Positions 22,265 to 32,906 of a stretch of 38,606 bases of DNA are shown here, piece by piece. The notes beneath the pieces were generated by a model. That model did not search any database. It was not told the DNA's origin and worked only from the letters and a program-made list of their open reading frames with translations. A program made the translations under genes and the position numbers. The DNA is from Paracoccaceae bacterium (lineage in GTDB: Bacteria > Pseudomonadota > Alphaproteobacteria > Rhodobacterales > Rhodobacteraceae): the NCBI GenBank assembly GCA_007128135.1, contig SKYA01000029.1, forward strand, positions 1 through 38,606, written 5' to 3'. Numbering within the stretch: position 1 is the stretch's first letter; every line of letters begins with the position of its first letter.

Positions 22265-22846
22265 GTGCCGACCCCATCCCCTGAAACCCCTTCCGGCGCG
22301 CCCGAGGCGGCGCGCCGGGGCTGGCCCGACCGGATTACAGGGGCATGGAATCTGCTGGTCGATGGTCTGGGTGCGCTGGGAACGGTGCTGATCCTGGGGC
22401 TCATGGGCCTGATCTGCGCAGATGTGCTGGCTCGCAACGTGACCGGGGCCTCGCTGCCGATGGTGGCCGAGGCGGGCGCACTGACCGTGGTGATGATCGT
22501 CTACCTGCAACTGGCCACGACCATCCGCCACGACAGGCTTGCCCGCACCGACCTGTTCCTCGGGGGCCTACGGCGGCTGTTTCCGCGCGCCGGGGCGCTG
22601 CTGGTGGCAGTCTATCACGCGGTCGCCTGCGGGACGCTCGGGTTCATCGCCTGGTCAACCGTGACAATCGTCGAGCGCAATTTCATGCGCGGCGAATATA
22701 TCGGGGTGCCGGGAATCGTTACCGTGCCGACATGGCCATTCCGGGCGCTGATTCTGGTTGGAATGACAGTGGCCGCGGTGCAATGCGCCATCCAGCTTGT
22801 CCAGGCCATGCGCCAGGTCGTTCACCCGCAGGAGCAGCCGCGATGA
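22265..22846 (+). CDS. TRAP transporter small permease (DctQ family)
   Basis: 193 aa starting with GTG at 22265; no nearby ATG fits as well, and the ribosome site (GGCGGGCAGG) is weak. Four predicted membrane segments: LGTVLILGLMGLICADV, LTVVMIVYLQLATTI, a segment around VYHAVACGTLGFIAWSTV and FRALILVGMTVAAVQCA. The family forms a complex with DctM in the inner membrane. It lies 15 nt after dctP and overlaps dctM by ATGA. Confidence 0.88.
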   Translation: MPTPSPETPSGAPEAARRGWPDRITGAWNLLVDGLGALGTVLILGLMGLICADVLARNVTGASLPMVAEAGALTVVMIVYLQLATTIRHDRLARTDLFLGGLRRLFPRAGALLVAVYHAVACGTLGFIAWSTVTIVERNFMRGEYIGVPGIVTVPTWPFRALILVGMTVAAVQCAIQLVQAMRQVVHPQEQPR

Positions 22847-24156
22847 CCGGAATAGAGATCGGTATCCTTGCCATTGTCGTGCTGATCGCGCTGATCTGGC
22901 TGGGCATGCCCATCGGCATAGCCATGCTGGTGGTCAGCTTCGGTGGGGTGATGATGATCCGGAACGAGACCGTGGCAATCCGCATGGCGGGGGCCGTGGC
23001 CAATGACAGCCTGCGGCAGTATCTGTTCGCGGTGGTCCCGCTCTTCGTTCTGATGGGGCTGCTGGTCACTGTCTCGGGGGTGGGCAAGGACACTTTCGAT
23101 GTGTTCCAGAAACTGTTGCGCCGGGTCCGCGCCGGGCTGGGTGTCGCGACGGTCTTTGCCAATGCCGTTTTCGCCTCGATCACCGGGATTTCCATCGCTT
23201 CGGCCACGGTGTTTTCGCGCGTGGCGGTGCCCGAGATGACGCGCCACGGCTATTCGAAGAGCTTTTCCACCGGTGTTGTCGCGGGCTCGTCGGTTCTGGG
23301 CATGCTGATCCCGCCCTCGCTGCTGATGATCGTCTATGCGGTCTTGGCTGAGGAATCGGTGGGCCGGATGTTCCTGGCCGGGGTAGGGCCGGGGTTGCTG
23401 CTGTCGATCATGTTTTCGCTCACCATCATCGCAATGGCCCGCTTCCGCCCCGAGTTGGTCTTTGAGCGCCAGCCCGATATGGTCGAGACCGAGGACATCT
23501 CCACGCTTGATGTTCTGCGCAAGGGTATGCCGATCGTCTCGCTTATCGTGCTGGTTCTTGGCGGGCTGTATTCCGGCTTTCTCAACCCGACCGAGGCGGG
23601 AGCGGTCGGTGCGCTCGGTGCGCTCGTCATCGCGCTCGCCCGTCGCTCGCTGGACCGCCGCAGCTTCTGGGGGCTGCTGGTGGAAAGCGGGCAGATCACC
23701 GTTTCCGTGCTGTTCCTGATAATGGCGGCGACGTTCTTTTCGCGGATGCTGGCCATGTCCGGACTGCCAGCGATGCTGGCCGACATGATCCTGGGCGGCC
23801 CGATCGGGCCCTGGGGTTTCCTGATCATGTATCTTGCGCTGGTCATCGTCCTTGGCTGCCTGATCGACTCGATATCAATCATGCTGATCGTGCTGCCGAT
23901 CGCGCTGCCGGTAGCACAGGCGGCGCAGTTCGACATGATCTGGTTCGGGGTGATGACCGTCATCGCCGTCGAGATCGGGCTGCTGACCCCGCCTTTCGGC
24001 CTGTCCGTCTACACCATCCGTGCGGCGATTTCGGATCCGGAACTGTCGACGGGTGCCATATTCCGAGGGGCGTTTCCCTTCGTTCTGACGATGATGCTGT
24101 CGCTTGCCGTCATCGCCGCGTTTCCGGGAATCGCTGTCTGGCTCGCCCGCCTGTAG
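22843..24156 (+). CDS. TRAP transporter large permease (DctM family)
   Basis: 437 aa, about 12 membrane segments, typical DctM length. Conserved features include WLGMPIGIAMLVV near the N-terminus, AVFASITGISIASATVF, GVVAGSSVLGMLIPPSLLMI and the late IGLLTPPFGLSVY. It is the sodium-coupled transport subunit that takes substrate from the DctP binding protein. The frame extends far upstream through dctQ, but ATG 22843 overlaps the dctQ stop and starts the first membrane helix. Last gene of the plus-strand operon. Confidence 0.95.
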   Translation: MTGIEIGILAIVVLIALIWLGMPIGIAMLVVSFGGVMMIRNETVAIRMAGAVANDSLRQYLFAVVPLFVLMGLLVTVSGVGKDTFDVFQKLLRRVRAGLGVATVFANAVFASITGISIASATVFSRVAVPEMTRHGYSKSFSTGVVAGSSVLGMLIPPSLLMIVYAVLAEESVGRMFLAGVGPGLLLSIMFSLTIIAMARFRPELVFERQPDMVETEDISTLDVLRKGMPIVSLIVLVLGGLYSGFLNPTEAGAVGALGALVIALARRSLDRRSFWGLLVESGQITVSVLFLIMAATFFSRMLAMSGLPAMLADMILGGPIGPWGFLIMYLALVIVLGCLIDSISIMLIVLPIALPVAQAAQFDMIWFGVMTVIAVEIGLLTPPFGLSVYTIRAAISDPELSTGAIFRGAFPFVLTMMLSLAVIAAFPGIAVWLARL

Positions 24157-24538
24157 GGCCCCAAGCGGGAACGGAGCACCCGGCGTGTCCAGACGTGGCA
24201 GCGGCGCCGAGGCGATCATGGAGTGAACGAAGTAACGTTCATCAAGGGAATCGATCACCTAATGCCGGGTATGCTGTCCCGCAGTCGCTGATGCGGGAAC
24301 AGTTGCGCAATCTCGTCCGGAAACCGGCAGCAAATATGCTTTCCGGAACCACTTCTGTCGCCAGAGGCGCATGCGAAGTGGCCATCATGTCGGACCTGCG
24401 CCGCAGCCTGTGGCGCCGGGGTCCCGACGCGGCGAGGCCGCGTTTCTGATCGAGCAGCACTGATACAGGCGAGCAGAGCGGCGAAAGTGTGACCCTGACC
24501 TCAGCCCCGGGCCGGTCGGCTGCACTGCTGCCCTTTGC
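24157..24538. other. 382-bp convergent gap with four inverted repeats and no convincing gene
   Basis: Between dctM (plus) and the lactonase-type amidohydrolase (minus). Inverted repeats: TGAACG/CGTTCA around AAGTAA at 24224-24241; TCCCGCA (24277-24283)/TGCGGGA (24292-24298), extended by CTG/CAG with a one-base bulge; TCCGGAAA (24316-24323)/TTTCCGGA (24340-24347); and ACGCGGC (24427-24433)/GCCGCGT (24437-24443). Composition is less GC-rich than the flanks in the middle. An 84-codon open frame on the plus strand (24195-24449) has no ribosome site and no recognisable family. It could be a bidirectional termination zone, a structured RNA or the remnant of a small mobile element. Confidence 0.6.
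24427..24443 (+). terminator. Candidate terminator hairpin downstream of dctM
   Basis: Perfect 7-bp arms ACGCGGC and GCCGCGT around GAG, followed on the plus strand by TTCT. The stem is strong but the T-run is short, and it lies about 270 nt after the dctM stop. On the minus strand no T-run follows. Confidence 0.4.
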
Positions 24539-25390
24539 TCAGTCCGGCAGGGTCACACGGTAGATGCGCTGTGCCGTGCGATGCGAAATGTCGGCGGCTT
24601 CGTCGGGTGACAGGCCGGTAAGGATGTCCCGGGTCATGTCCAGCCAGCCCGGCAAGCCGCTTCCCAGATCGACTACCGGCCAGTCGCTTCCCCAGACCAT
24701 GCGGGCAGGGCCAAAAGCCGACAGGACATGATCGACATACGGGCGGATCGCTTCGGCGCGGTCCTGATCGGGCCCGGCATAGGCGGTCAGGCCGGACAGC
24801 TTGCAACTGACATGTGGCAGGGCGGCCAGCGCGTCGATATCCGCCGCCCATGTCTCGAATGCGCCACCGGCGATATCGGGCACGCCGCAATGGTCCAGCA
24901 CCAGCGTCATGTCCGGGCAGGCGCTGGCCAGTTCCAGCGCGACGGGCAACTGCCGTGCCAGAAAGCACATGTCGAAGGACATACCCCGCGACCCGATGCG
25001 GCGGATATTCTCGCGAAAGACGCTTGCGCGGGACATCTCGTCATCCACGACATGCAGCACCCGCCGGAACCCGACGACGCCCATGCCGGCGCATTCGTCA
25101 AGCCATGCCTCGAACCCTGCCTCGGTTTCGGGACGGCACGAGGCGATCAGCCCCAGGATGCTGCTTGCGCTGTCGTGGGCGATGGAGGCGATCAGGCGCG
25201 CCTCCTGTTGGTAATCCGCGTCATCGACGGCGGCCTCCATGAACAGCGCGCCTGCCACCTGTCCGCCGGCAAGCTCGTTATAGGTTTCGACCGTGAAATC
25301 GCCGCTTGCAAGCGGCGGGATGCCTTCGGCCCAGGCATAGCCCAGCCTGTCGCGATAGATCAGATGCTGATGGGTATCGAGCAGTTTCAT
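24539..25390 (-). CDS. Amidohydrolase-family lactonase (L-fucono-/L-rhamnono-lactonase or LigI-like)
   Basis: 283 aa, COG3618-type TIM barrel. N-terminal metal/substrate motif DTHQHL (residues 5-10, His7 and His9), a His in VLDHCGVPD, and the catalytic Asp in WGSDWPV. Known members hydrolyse sugar lactones (L-fuconolactone, L-rhamnonolactone) or 2-pyrone-4,6-dicarboxylate. With mutarotase, dehydratases, SDR and diketo-acid hydrolase in the same operon, a sugar-acid lactonase is the best guess. The start at 25390 has GGAGGA upstream; 16 extra in-frame codons would overlap the preceding gene. Last gene of the long minus operon. Confidence 0.9.
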   Translation of the reverse strand: MKLLDTHQHLIYRDRLGYAWAEGIPPLASGDFTVETYNELAGGQVAGALFMEAAVDDADYQQEARLIASIAHDSASSILGLIASCRPETEAGFEAWLDECAGMGVVGFRRVLHVVDDEMSRASVFRENIRRIGSRGMSFDMCFLARQLPVALELASACPDMTLVLDHCGVPDIAGGAFETWAADIDALAALPHVSCKLSGLTAYAGPDQDRAEAIRPYVDHVLSAFGPARMVWGSDWPVVDLGSGLPGWLDMTRDILTGLSPDEAADISHRTAQRIYRVTLPD

Positions 25391-25421
25391 CGGTCGTCCT
25401 CCGCTGTTGTTGCATCGCGCG

Positions 25422-26270
25422 TTATTCCGGGTCGGCAATCACGTCCTGCCGCTGCTGACCCAGTCCGGCGATGCCCAGTTCGACCACGTCACCCGGCACC
25501 AGATAACGTTGCGGTTTCAAGCCCATGCCCACGCCCGGCGGGGTGCCGGTCGAGATCACGTCGCCGGGCATCAGGCTCATGAACTGGCTCAGATAGCTGA
25601 CCAGATAGGCCACATCGTAGACCATGGTCCGGGTCGAGCCGTCCTGCATTCGCTGACCATTCACGGTCAGCCACATGTCCAGTTCCTGCGGGTCAGACAC
25701 TTCGTCGCGTGTGACCAGCCACGGGCCGATCTGGCCGAAATTGTCGCAGCTCTTGCCCTTGGTCCATTGGCCCGAGCGTTCGATCTGGAAGCCGCGCTCC
25801 GAGACATCATTGGTGATGCTGTAGCCCGCGACATGGCGCATCGCCTGCCCGGGGCTGACATATTTGGCGCGCGTGCCGATGATGACCGCCAGTTCCACCT
25901 CCCAGTCGGTCTTGACCGAGTCACGGGGGATAATGATCGGATCATTGGGGCCACAGATGGCGCTGGTGGCCTTCATGAAGATGATCGGTTCGGGCGGGAC
26001 TTCCGCCCCGGTTTCGGCGGCATGGTCCGAGTAGTTCAGCCCGATGCAGATGAACTTGCCCGTTCCCGCCACGCAGGCACCGAGGCGGGCAGAGGGCTCC
26101 ACCAGCGGCAGGCCCGCGGGATCGATTGCGCGCAACTGCTCCAGCCCGGCATCGGACAGGACCTCTGCGCCGATATCCGCGACCACTCCCGAAAGATCGC
26201 GGATATTGCCATCCGCGTCCAGCATTCCCGGCTTCTCGGCCCCGCGCGGACCGTGGCGCAACAGTTTCAT
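25422..26270 (-). CDS. FAH-family hydrolase, probable 2,4-diketo-3-deoxy-sugar-acid hydrolase
   Basis: 282 aa. Seen: GKFICIGLNYSDHA, metal ligands Glu-x-Glu in DWEVELAVIIG and Asp in GYSITNDVSERG, and the C-terminal DVISTGTPPGVGMG. The length and the KPQRYLVPGDVVELGI ending match the branch that cleaves 2,4-diketo-3-deoxy-L-fuconate or -rhamnonate into pyruvate and lactate; automatic labels for this branch often say ureidoglycolate lyase. Its place after an SDR in a deoxy-sugar operon supports the diketo-acid role. It differs clearly from the FAH-family protein at 20250-21092 of module 2. It lies 15 nt after the SDR gene. Confidence 0.88.
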   Translation of the reverse strand: MKLLRHGPRGAEKPGMLDADGNIRDLSGVVADIGAEVLSDAGLEQLRAIDPAGLPLVEPSARLGACVAGTGKFICIGLNYSDHAAETGAEVPPEPIIFMKATSAICGPNDPIIIPRDSVKTDWEVELAVIIGTRAKYVSPGQAMRHVAGYSITNDVSERGFQIERSGQWTKGKSCDNFGQIGPWLVTRDEVSDPQELDMWLTVNGQRMQDGSTRTMVYDVAYLVSYLSQFMSLMPGDVISTGTPPGVGMGLKPQRYLVPGDVVELGIAGLGQQRQDVIADPE

Positions 26271-26285
26271 GTAGCTTCCTTTCCT

Positions 26286-28227
<1,942 letters not shown>

Positions 28228-28231
<4 letters not shown>

Positions 28232-28563
28232 GCCTTGTTCCCTGTTGCCGCGTCATGATCTGTCCGGGACCCGGCCAGCGAATGGGTGGGCGTATAGTCG
28301 CTTGCCAGATTGTGCAGATGGACATGCGCGCCGGGGGCGATATCGCAGACGGCCGAGCCGATCGGCGCGCCATACTTGATGACCTTCTCGCCCGCGGCAA
28401 TGAACCGCGCCGCGATCTTGTGTCCGAGCCCAAGGCGCCGGGAAAACTGGACCTCGGTGCCTGCGACGACCACGGTCTCGCCCCCGTCGATGGCACCGCG
28501 CAGCACGAAGACATTGTCGCGCGGCGACAGGAGCAATAGGCGCGGATCGGTCTGGCTGCTCAT
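28228..28563 (-). CDS. UxaA-family dehydratase, small (SAF domain) subunit
   Basis: 111 aa. A complete SAF domain as at the N-terminus of UxaA or in SuyA: VFVLRGAIDGGETV, GLGHKIAAR, KYGAPIGSA and a final AHVHLHNLAS that carries family-typical His residues. It forms the second half of the split dehydratase with the next gene, which it overlaps by 1-4 nt. The frame is open 44 codons upstream into the enolase-superfamily gene, but GAGG stands about 7 nt before ATG 28563 and the domain starts there. Confidence 0.9.
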
Positions 28564-28570
28564 CTTTGCC

Positions 28571-29683
28571 TCATAACTTTGCGATGGTTGCAATGTCGAT
28601 GAAATCCCAGTCCAGTTCCATGCCAAGACCCGGACCTTCGGGCATGATTGCCATTCCGCCACGGATCGGCAATTCACCCTGCAGACCGAAGGCAAAGGCG
28701 GACATCGGCCAGAGCACCTCGAACCAGTCCGAATTGGTCACCGCCCCGTTCAGATGTAGCGCGACCATTTCGAGAGGGTGAAAAATGGTCGTGTGGATTT
28801 CGCAGGGCATCAGGAAAGCCTCGGCCAGTCGCGCAACCTTGAGAGTGCCTGTCACCCCACCCGACCAGGAGGGGTCGGCGCGCACCCCGTCCACAACCCG
28901 GCTGGAAATATGTTCGGACAATGACAGGGGCGGTTTGGCCAGGACCTCGCCGCCGATCACCGGAATATCCAGTTGCCGGGTCAGTTCGCGCAGTGCGGGT
29001 ATGGCCTCGTCGGGCAAGGGCTCTTCCAGCCACAGATAACCCAACCGCTCCGCCTCGCGGCCAAGGCGCAGCGCCTCATCAAAGGTATAGGGCTGCACCG
29101 GGTCCGACATCAGGGCGAAATCGGGGCCGACAGCGGCGCGTACCGCGCGGTGGATCTCGATATCCTCTTCCAGCGTGCGACCGGGCGGGTGGATCTTGTA
29201 GCCCTTCAATCCGGCGGCCTGCACGATCTGCGCTTCGGCCCCATAGGCTTCCGGTCCGTCCAGTACCAGAGACGAGGCATAGACCGGCACCTGCCGTCGC
29301 GCGCCCCCGATATAGCGCCAAAGCGGCTGCCCCGCCGCCTGCGCGCCCAGCAACCACAGGCAGCAATCGAGCGGGCCATAAGCATGGATCGGCAGATGGT
29401 GCCACCAGCGGTCGGCGCGCCGCCAGTCATGCCAATGTGCCTCGCGGTCCAGCGCATTGCGTCCCACGAAGAATGGCCGAAACGAGGCTGTCGCCGTATG
29501 CCCCGCTCCCAGCGCCGAGCGCCCGGCAAAGCCGAACATGCTGGCCTTTTGCCCGCAATCGGTGTGCATGGTATATACCAGAAACTCCAGCCCTTTGTCC
29601 GGTGCGCCGCCCCGCAGCGCACCTGCGGTGCTGACCGGACCGGGAGTGCGGCAGCAGCGGATATCAAGAGCGGAAATGCGCAT
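28571..29683 (-). CDS. Enolase-superfamily sugar-acid dehydratase (mandelate racemase group), KxH type
   Basis: 370 aa: capping domain (about 1-125) plus barrel. The second-strand motif is KIH (in GYKIHPPGR) rather than KxK. Metal ligands appear as Asp in MSDPVQPY, Glu in WLEEPLPD and Glu in IGGEVLA; the barrel-end base pair fits Asp in VRADPSW and His in EIHTTIF. The N-terminal half is rich in Trp and His (HWHDWRRADRWWHH). The group dehydrates or racemises sugar acids. The substrate is not identifiable, and it differs strongly from the second family member at 30679-31800. It lies 3 nt after the RraA-family gene. Confidence 0.87.
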   Translation of the reverse strand: MRISALDIRCCRTPGPVSTAGALRGGAPDKGLEFLVYTMHTDCGQKASMFGFAGRSALGAGHTATASFRPFFVGRNALDREAHWHDWRRADRWWHHLPIHAYGPLDCCLWLLGAQAAGQPLWRYIGGARRQVPVYASSLVLDGPEAYGAEAQIVQAAGLKGYKIHPPGRTLEEDIEIHRAVRAAVGPDFALMSDPVQPYTFDEALRLGREAERLGYLWLEEPLPDEAIPALRELTRQLDIPVIGGEVLAKPPLSLSEHISSRVVDGVRADPSWSGGVTGTLKVARLAEAFLMPCEIHTTIFHPLEMVALHLNGAVTNSDWFEVLWPMSAFAFGLQGELPIRGGMAIMPEGPGLGMELDWDFIDIATIAKL

Positions 29684-29686
29684 GAT

Positions 29687-30355
29687 TCAGAACTTGCCGA
29701 ATTGAAGATAGGCGTCCTGCGGGTCCATCCCGCTCAGGATGGCGCTGCGGACCTTGTTTTCCGTCTGCATGGCCGCGACCGAGGCCTCGATCACCTCGTC
29801 CAGAGCCGCGCCCGGAATCCTCACCATGCCATCAGCATCCCCGTGCAGCCAGTCGCCCGGCGCGATCAGTACATCGTCGATATGGATCGGCACATCTGTC
29901 CCGGTGGGCAACCATGCGCCGACCACATCGCGCGGGGTGTGGAACACGCGCCAGCATGGCAGGCCAAGCCGCAGGATGAAGCCTGCATCGCGCAGGCCAC
30001 CATCCATCACGCAGCCCAGCACCCCCTTGCGGTGCAGGGTCTCGGCCGACAATTCGCCCATCTGGGCGACGGTGTGGTTGTGCGGCTGGCTGATCCAGAC
30101 ATGGCCTGGACGCGCGCGCGAAAGCAGGCCCGTCCATTCCAGCAGCGTGGAATGGGCATCGGCGCTTTCGTCCATCCGGCCCTCGATGGTGAATGCCGGG
30201 CCGCAGAGGACCTTTTCGGGCTGAAGCGGCCGGATGCGCGGGGGCAGGGTGAAGTTGCGCAGACCCCGCGCGCGCATCACGTCATGGATGACGCTGGTAT
30301 AGCAGGACTCCAGCACCTCGATGCGGGGGTCAGGCGCGGGCTTGGCATCAGTCAT
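29687..30355 (-). CDS. RraA/HMG-aldolase-family protein
   Basis: 222 aa. The RraA fold is visible: SVIHDVMRARG near the N-terminus, LCGPAFTIEG, GELSAETLHRKGVLG and the metal/substrate motif DGGLRDAGF, with Arg and Asp as in 4-hydroxy-4-methyl-2-oxoglutarate (HMG) aldolase; GDWLHGDADGMVRIP follows. Members with this RD motif cleave 4-hydroxy-2-oxo acids with a divalent metal. In this operon it may split a 2-keto-3-deoxy acid or act on an alternative branch (inference). It overlaps the mutarotase gene by 8 nt. Confidence 0.87.
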   Translation of the reverse strand: MTDAKPAPDPRIEVLESCYTSVIHDVMRARGLRNFTLPPRIRPLQPEKVLCGPAFTIEGRMDESADAHSTLLEWTGLLSRARPGHVWISQPHNHTVAQMGELSAETLHRKGVLGCVMDGGLRDAGFILRLGLPCWRVFHTPRDVVGAWLPTGTDVPIHIDDVLIAPGDWLHGDADGMVRIPGAALDEVIEASVAAMQTENKVRSAILSGMDPQDAYLQFGKF

Positions 30356-30677
30356 GGTGAAACACCTCTTCCATCATGGCCCACCATTCCCCCTCGGCCC
30401 GGCTGTCGAGCGGGATCTGGCAGGGCATGCAGACATCCCACCATTCCTGTGTCTTCGGGTCCGCCGCCATCTTCGCGGCATCGGCGGCAAAATCCTCGCC
30501 GACATATTCCCAATACCCGAACAGCAGGTTTTCCGGCTCGCGCAGGAAGATGCTGTAATTGGTGATGTTGCATTCGCTGATCCTGGCCAGGATTTCGGGC
30601 CAGGTATCGGCGTGCAGGCGTTTGTAGGTTTCAATCCGGTCGGGTTTCAGTCCGATGACCATTCCCATGCGTTGCAT
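30348..30677 (-). CDS. L-rhamnose/L-fucose mutarotase (RhaM family)
   Basis: 109 aa, the size of RhaM. Tyr18 and His22 (ETYKRLH) occupy the positions of the catalytic Tyr and His in E. coli RhaM; WPEIL, NYSIFLREPENLLFGYWEY and the WW pair at 79-80 are also typical. It interconverts alpha and beta anomers of a deoxy sugar in the cytoplasm, so the operon probably takes up a free reducing sugar. AAGGAGGG lies 5 nt before ATG 30677, which decides the start over longer frames. One nucleotide separates it from the preceding gene. Confidence 0.92.
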   Translation of the reverse strand: MQRMGMVIGLKPDRIETYKRLHADTWPEILARISECNITNYSIFLREPENLLFGYWEYVGEDFAADAAKMAADPKTQEWWDVCMPCQIPLDSRAEGEWWAMMEEVFHHD

Positions 30678-30678
30678 T

Positions 30679-31800
30679 TCATCCCTCCTTGCCAGTGATC
30701 CGGTGATGGCTGCCCTCGACAGTCTGTGCCGTGATCGCCTGCATGTCCCAGTCGATCCCCAGCCCCGGAGTGTTGGGTGGATGTGCGCGACCCGCGCGCA
30801 GATCAAGGCGCGAGGTCGTGATCGCATCAAGCTGCGGGATATATTCCAGCATCCAGGCATTGGGCACGGCGCAGGCAAGGCTGACATGCAGCTCCATCAG
30901 GAAATGCGGGCAGATCGACAGGTTGTGGCACTCGGCCATATGGGCGACCTTGAGCCACGGCGTGATCCCGCCCACACGCGCGGCATCGACCTGCACCACG
31001 CTTGCCGCGCCCTGCATCAGGTAATCCTTGAACTGGCCGGGTGAATAGAGGCTCTCGCCCACGGCAATCGGTACGCGGCTTTGCCGGGCGAGGGTGGCAT
31101 GGCCCGACAGGTCGTCCGCTGGCAGCGGTTCCTCGAACCATGTGATGCCATGATCGGCCAGCATATCGGCGCGCAACAGCGCCTCGGACAGTGTGAAGGC
31201 CTGATTTGCATCGACCATCAGGCGGAAGTCATCGCCAACGGCGGCACGCACGGCTGACAGGCGGCGGGCATCCTCGGCGGATGAAGGCTTGCCGATCTTG
31301 ACCTTGGCCCCGGCAAAGCCTGCCGCGCTGACGGCGCTGGCATCCTCGACCAGTGCGGGCGTGTCGATATGCAGCCAGCCGCCTTCGGTCGAATAGACCG
31401 CGATATCGGATCGCGCCCCTCCGGCCATGCGCCAGAGCGGCAGACCGGCACGCCTGCAGCGCAGGTCCCACAGCGCCGTGTCGATGGCTGCGAGCGCCAG
31501 CGAGGTGATTGCCCCGACTGCCGTGGCATGGGTGACAAACAGCAGGTCGCGCCAGATGCCCTCGATCTCTTCGGCCTCGCGCCCGATCAGCCGTGGCACG
31601 AGCGTCTGCGTCAGCAGGCTGATCACGGCGGGCCCGCCCGTGCCGATCGTGTAGCTGTAGCCGATCCCGCTGGCGCCCTCGCTGTCGGTGATGACCACCA
31701 GCGGTGTCTCCTGACTGACAAAGGACTGGATCGCATCGGTCCGGCGCACCTTGGGTGCCAGATCGACCATGCGGATCTCGACATGCGCGATGCGGGCCAT
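30679..31800 (-). CDS. Enolase-superfamily sugar-acid dehydratase/racemase (mandelate racemase group), KxK type
   Basis: 373 aa. Canonical mandelate racemase-group residues: KVK (GAKVKIGK) on strand 2, metal ligands in MVDANQAF, FEEPLPAD and AVGESLYS, the Asp in QVDAARVGG and the His in CPHFLMELH as the Asp-His base, and a final Glu in MLEYIP. Such enzymes abstract the alpha proton of a carboxylate and dehydrate or racemise it. Start and MalK stop share one base (TGATG), indicating translational coupling to the transporter genes. Substrate probably a deoxy-sugar acid such as fuconate or rhamnonate (inference). Confidence 0.9.
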   Translation of the reverse strand: MARIAHVEIRMVDLAPKVRRTDAIQSFVSQETPLVVITDSEGASGIGYSYTIGTGGPAVISLLTQTLVPRLIGREAEEIEGIWRDLLFVTHATAVGAITSLALAAIDTALWDLRCRRAGLPLWRMAGGARSDIAVYSTEGGWLHIDTPALVEDASAVSAAGFAGAKVKIGKPSSAEDARRLSAVRAAVGDDFRLMVDANQAFTLSEALLRADMLADHGITWFEEPLPADDLSGHATLARQSRVPIAVGESLYSPGQFKDYLMQGAASVVQVDAARVGGITPWLKVAHMAECHNLSICPHFLMELHVSLACAVPNAWMLEYIPQLDAITTSRLDLRAGRAHPPNTPGLGIDWDMQAITAQTVEGSHHRITGKEG

Positions 31801-32903
31801 CAGAGCACCTCCAGCGAGCGCGTCGTTTCAGCGTCAAACAGATGCGCCCGCGCCAGTGCGACCTGAAAGGTCAGCACCTCGCCGGGTTGCACGATGCGCG
31901 GACCATAGAGCTTGGCCTGCACTTCCTGCCCGGCAATGGTGGTATAGATCAGGCTTTCCATGCCCAGAGGCTCCGCCAGCGCGATCCGCAGGTCGAGCGT
32001 GGCCACCTGTGCCGCATCCTCGGGCATGCCAAGGCCATGGCCCTGCGGGCTGATGTCATCGGGGCGGATGCCCAGAATGACCTTTTGCCCCTCGCGCACC
32101 TTGCCTGCCAGTCGGGGCGGCACCGGGACCCGGCTCTGGTCGGCCAGAACCACCTGACCGGCCTCGATATGTCCGGGCAGCTGGTTCATCGGGGGCGAGC
32201 CGATGAAGCCTGCGACAAAGGTGTTCACCGGATGGTTGAAGACCTGCATCGGCGTTCCGACCTGTTCGATATGGCCACCGCGCATGACCACTATCCGGTC
32301 GGCCAGGGTCATGGCCTCGATCTGGTCATGAGTGACATATACGATCGTGGTGCGCACGGTCTGGTGCAGTTTCTTGATCTCGGCGCGCATCTGACCGCGC
32401 AGCTTTGCGTCCAGGTTCGACAAGGGCTCGTCAAACAGGAAGGCATCGGGGTGGCGCACGATGGCGCGGCCCATGGCCACGCGCTGGCGCTGGCCACCCG
32501 AAAGCTCGGCAGGGGTGCGATCCAGCAATTCCGACAGTCCCAGGATGTCGGCGGCCTCGGCAACGCGCTCTGCAATCACCTTGGGTTTCTGACCGGCGAT
32601 CTTCAGCCCGAAGCCCAGGTTGTCGCGCACGCTCATATGCGGATAGAGCGCGTAGTTCTGGAACACCATCGAGATGTTGCGCTTGCGCGGGGGCAGGTCG
32701 TTCACGATCCGGTCCCCGATCAGAACTTCCCCGCCCGAGATATCTTCCAGTCCTGCGATCATGCGCAGCGTGGTGGACTTGCCGCAGCCCGACGGCCCGA
32801 CCAGCACGACGAATTCGTTATGCCCGATCTCGAGGTTGATGCCATGCACGGCACGTACCTTGCCATAGGACTTGACGACGTCTTTCAGCATTATGCTCGC
32901 CAT
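31800..32903 (-). CDS. Sugar ABC transporter ATP-binding protein (MalK/UgpC family)
   Basis: 367 aa. The ABC domain has Walker A GPSGCGKST (36-44), signature LSGGQRQR, Walker B FLFDEPLSNLD and the switch His in VTHDQIEA. The C-terminal TOBE/OB regulatory region (about 235-367) is typical of CUT1 ATPases. It energises the importer formed by the two permeases immediately upstream and starts 4 nt from the MalG-type stop. Cytoplasmic, peripheral membrane. Confidence 0.95.
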   Translation of the reverse strand: MASIMLKDVVKSYGKVRAVHGINLEIGHNEFVVLVGPSGCGKSTTLRMIAGLEDISGGEVLIGDRIVNDLPPRKRNISMVFQNYALYPHMSVRDNLGFGLKIAGQKPKVIAERVAEAADILGLSELLDRTPAELSGGQRQRVAMGRAIVRHPDAFLFDEPLSNLDAKLRGQMRAEIKKLHQTVRTTIVYVTHDQIEAMTLADRIVVMRGGHIEQVGTPMQVFNHPVNTFVAGFIGSPPMNQLPGHIEAGQVVLADQSRVPVPPRLAGKVREGQKVILGIRPDDISPQGHGLGMPEDAAQVATLDLRIALAEPLGMESLIYTTIAGQEVQAKLYGPRIVQPGEVLTFQVALARAHLFDAETTRSLEVL

Positions 32904-32906
32904 GGA

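Noticed and set aside
24224-24241. Terminal inverted repeat of an insertion sequence
   Set aside because: The dyad is a local palindrome; no matching copy, target duplication or transposase is visible in the flanks.
24195-24449. 84-codon plus-strand frame in the convergent gap
   Set aside because: No ribosome site, no family resemblance, and it spans several inverted repeats; kept only as part of the intergenic description.
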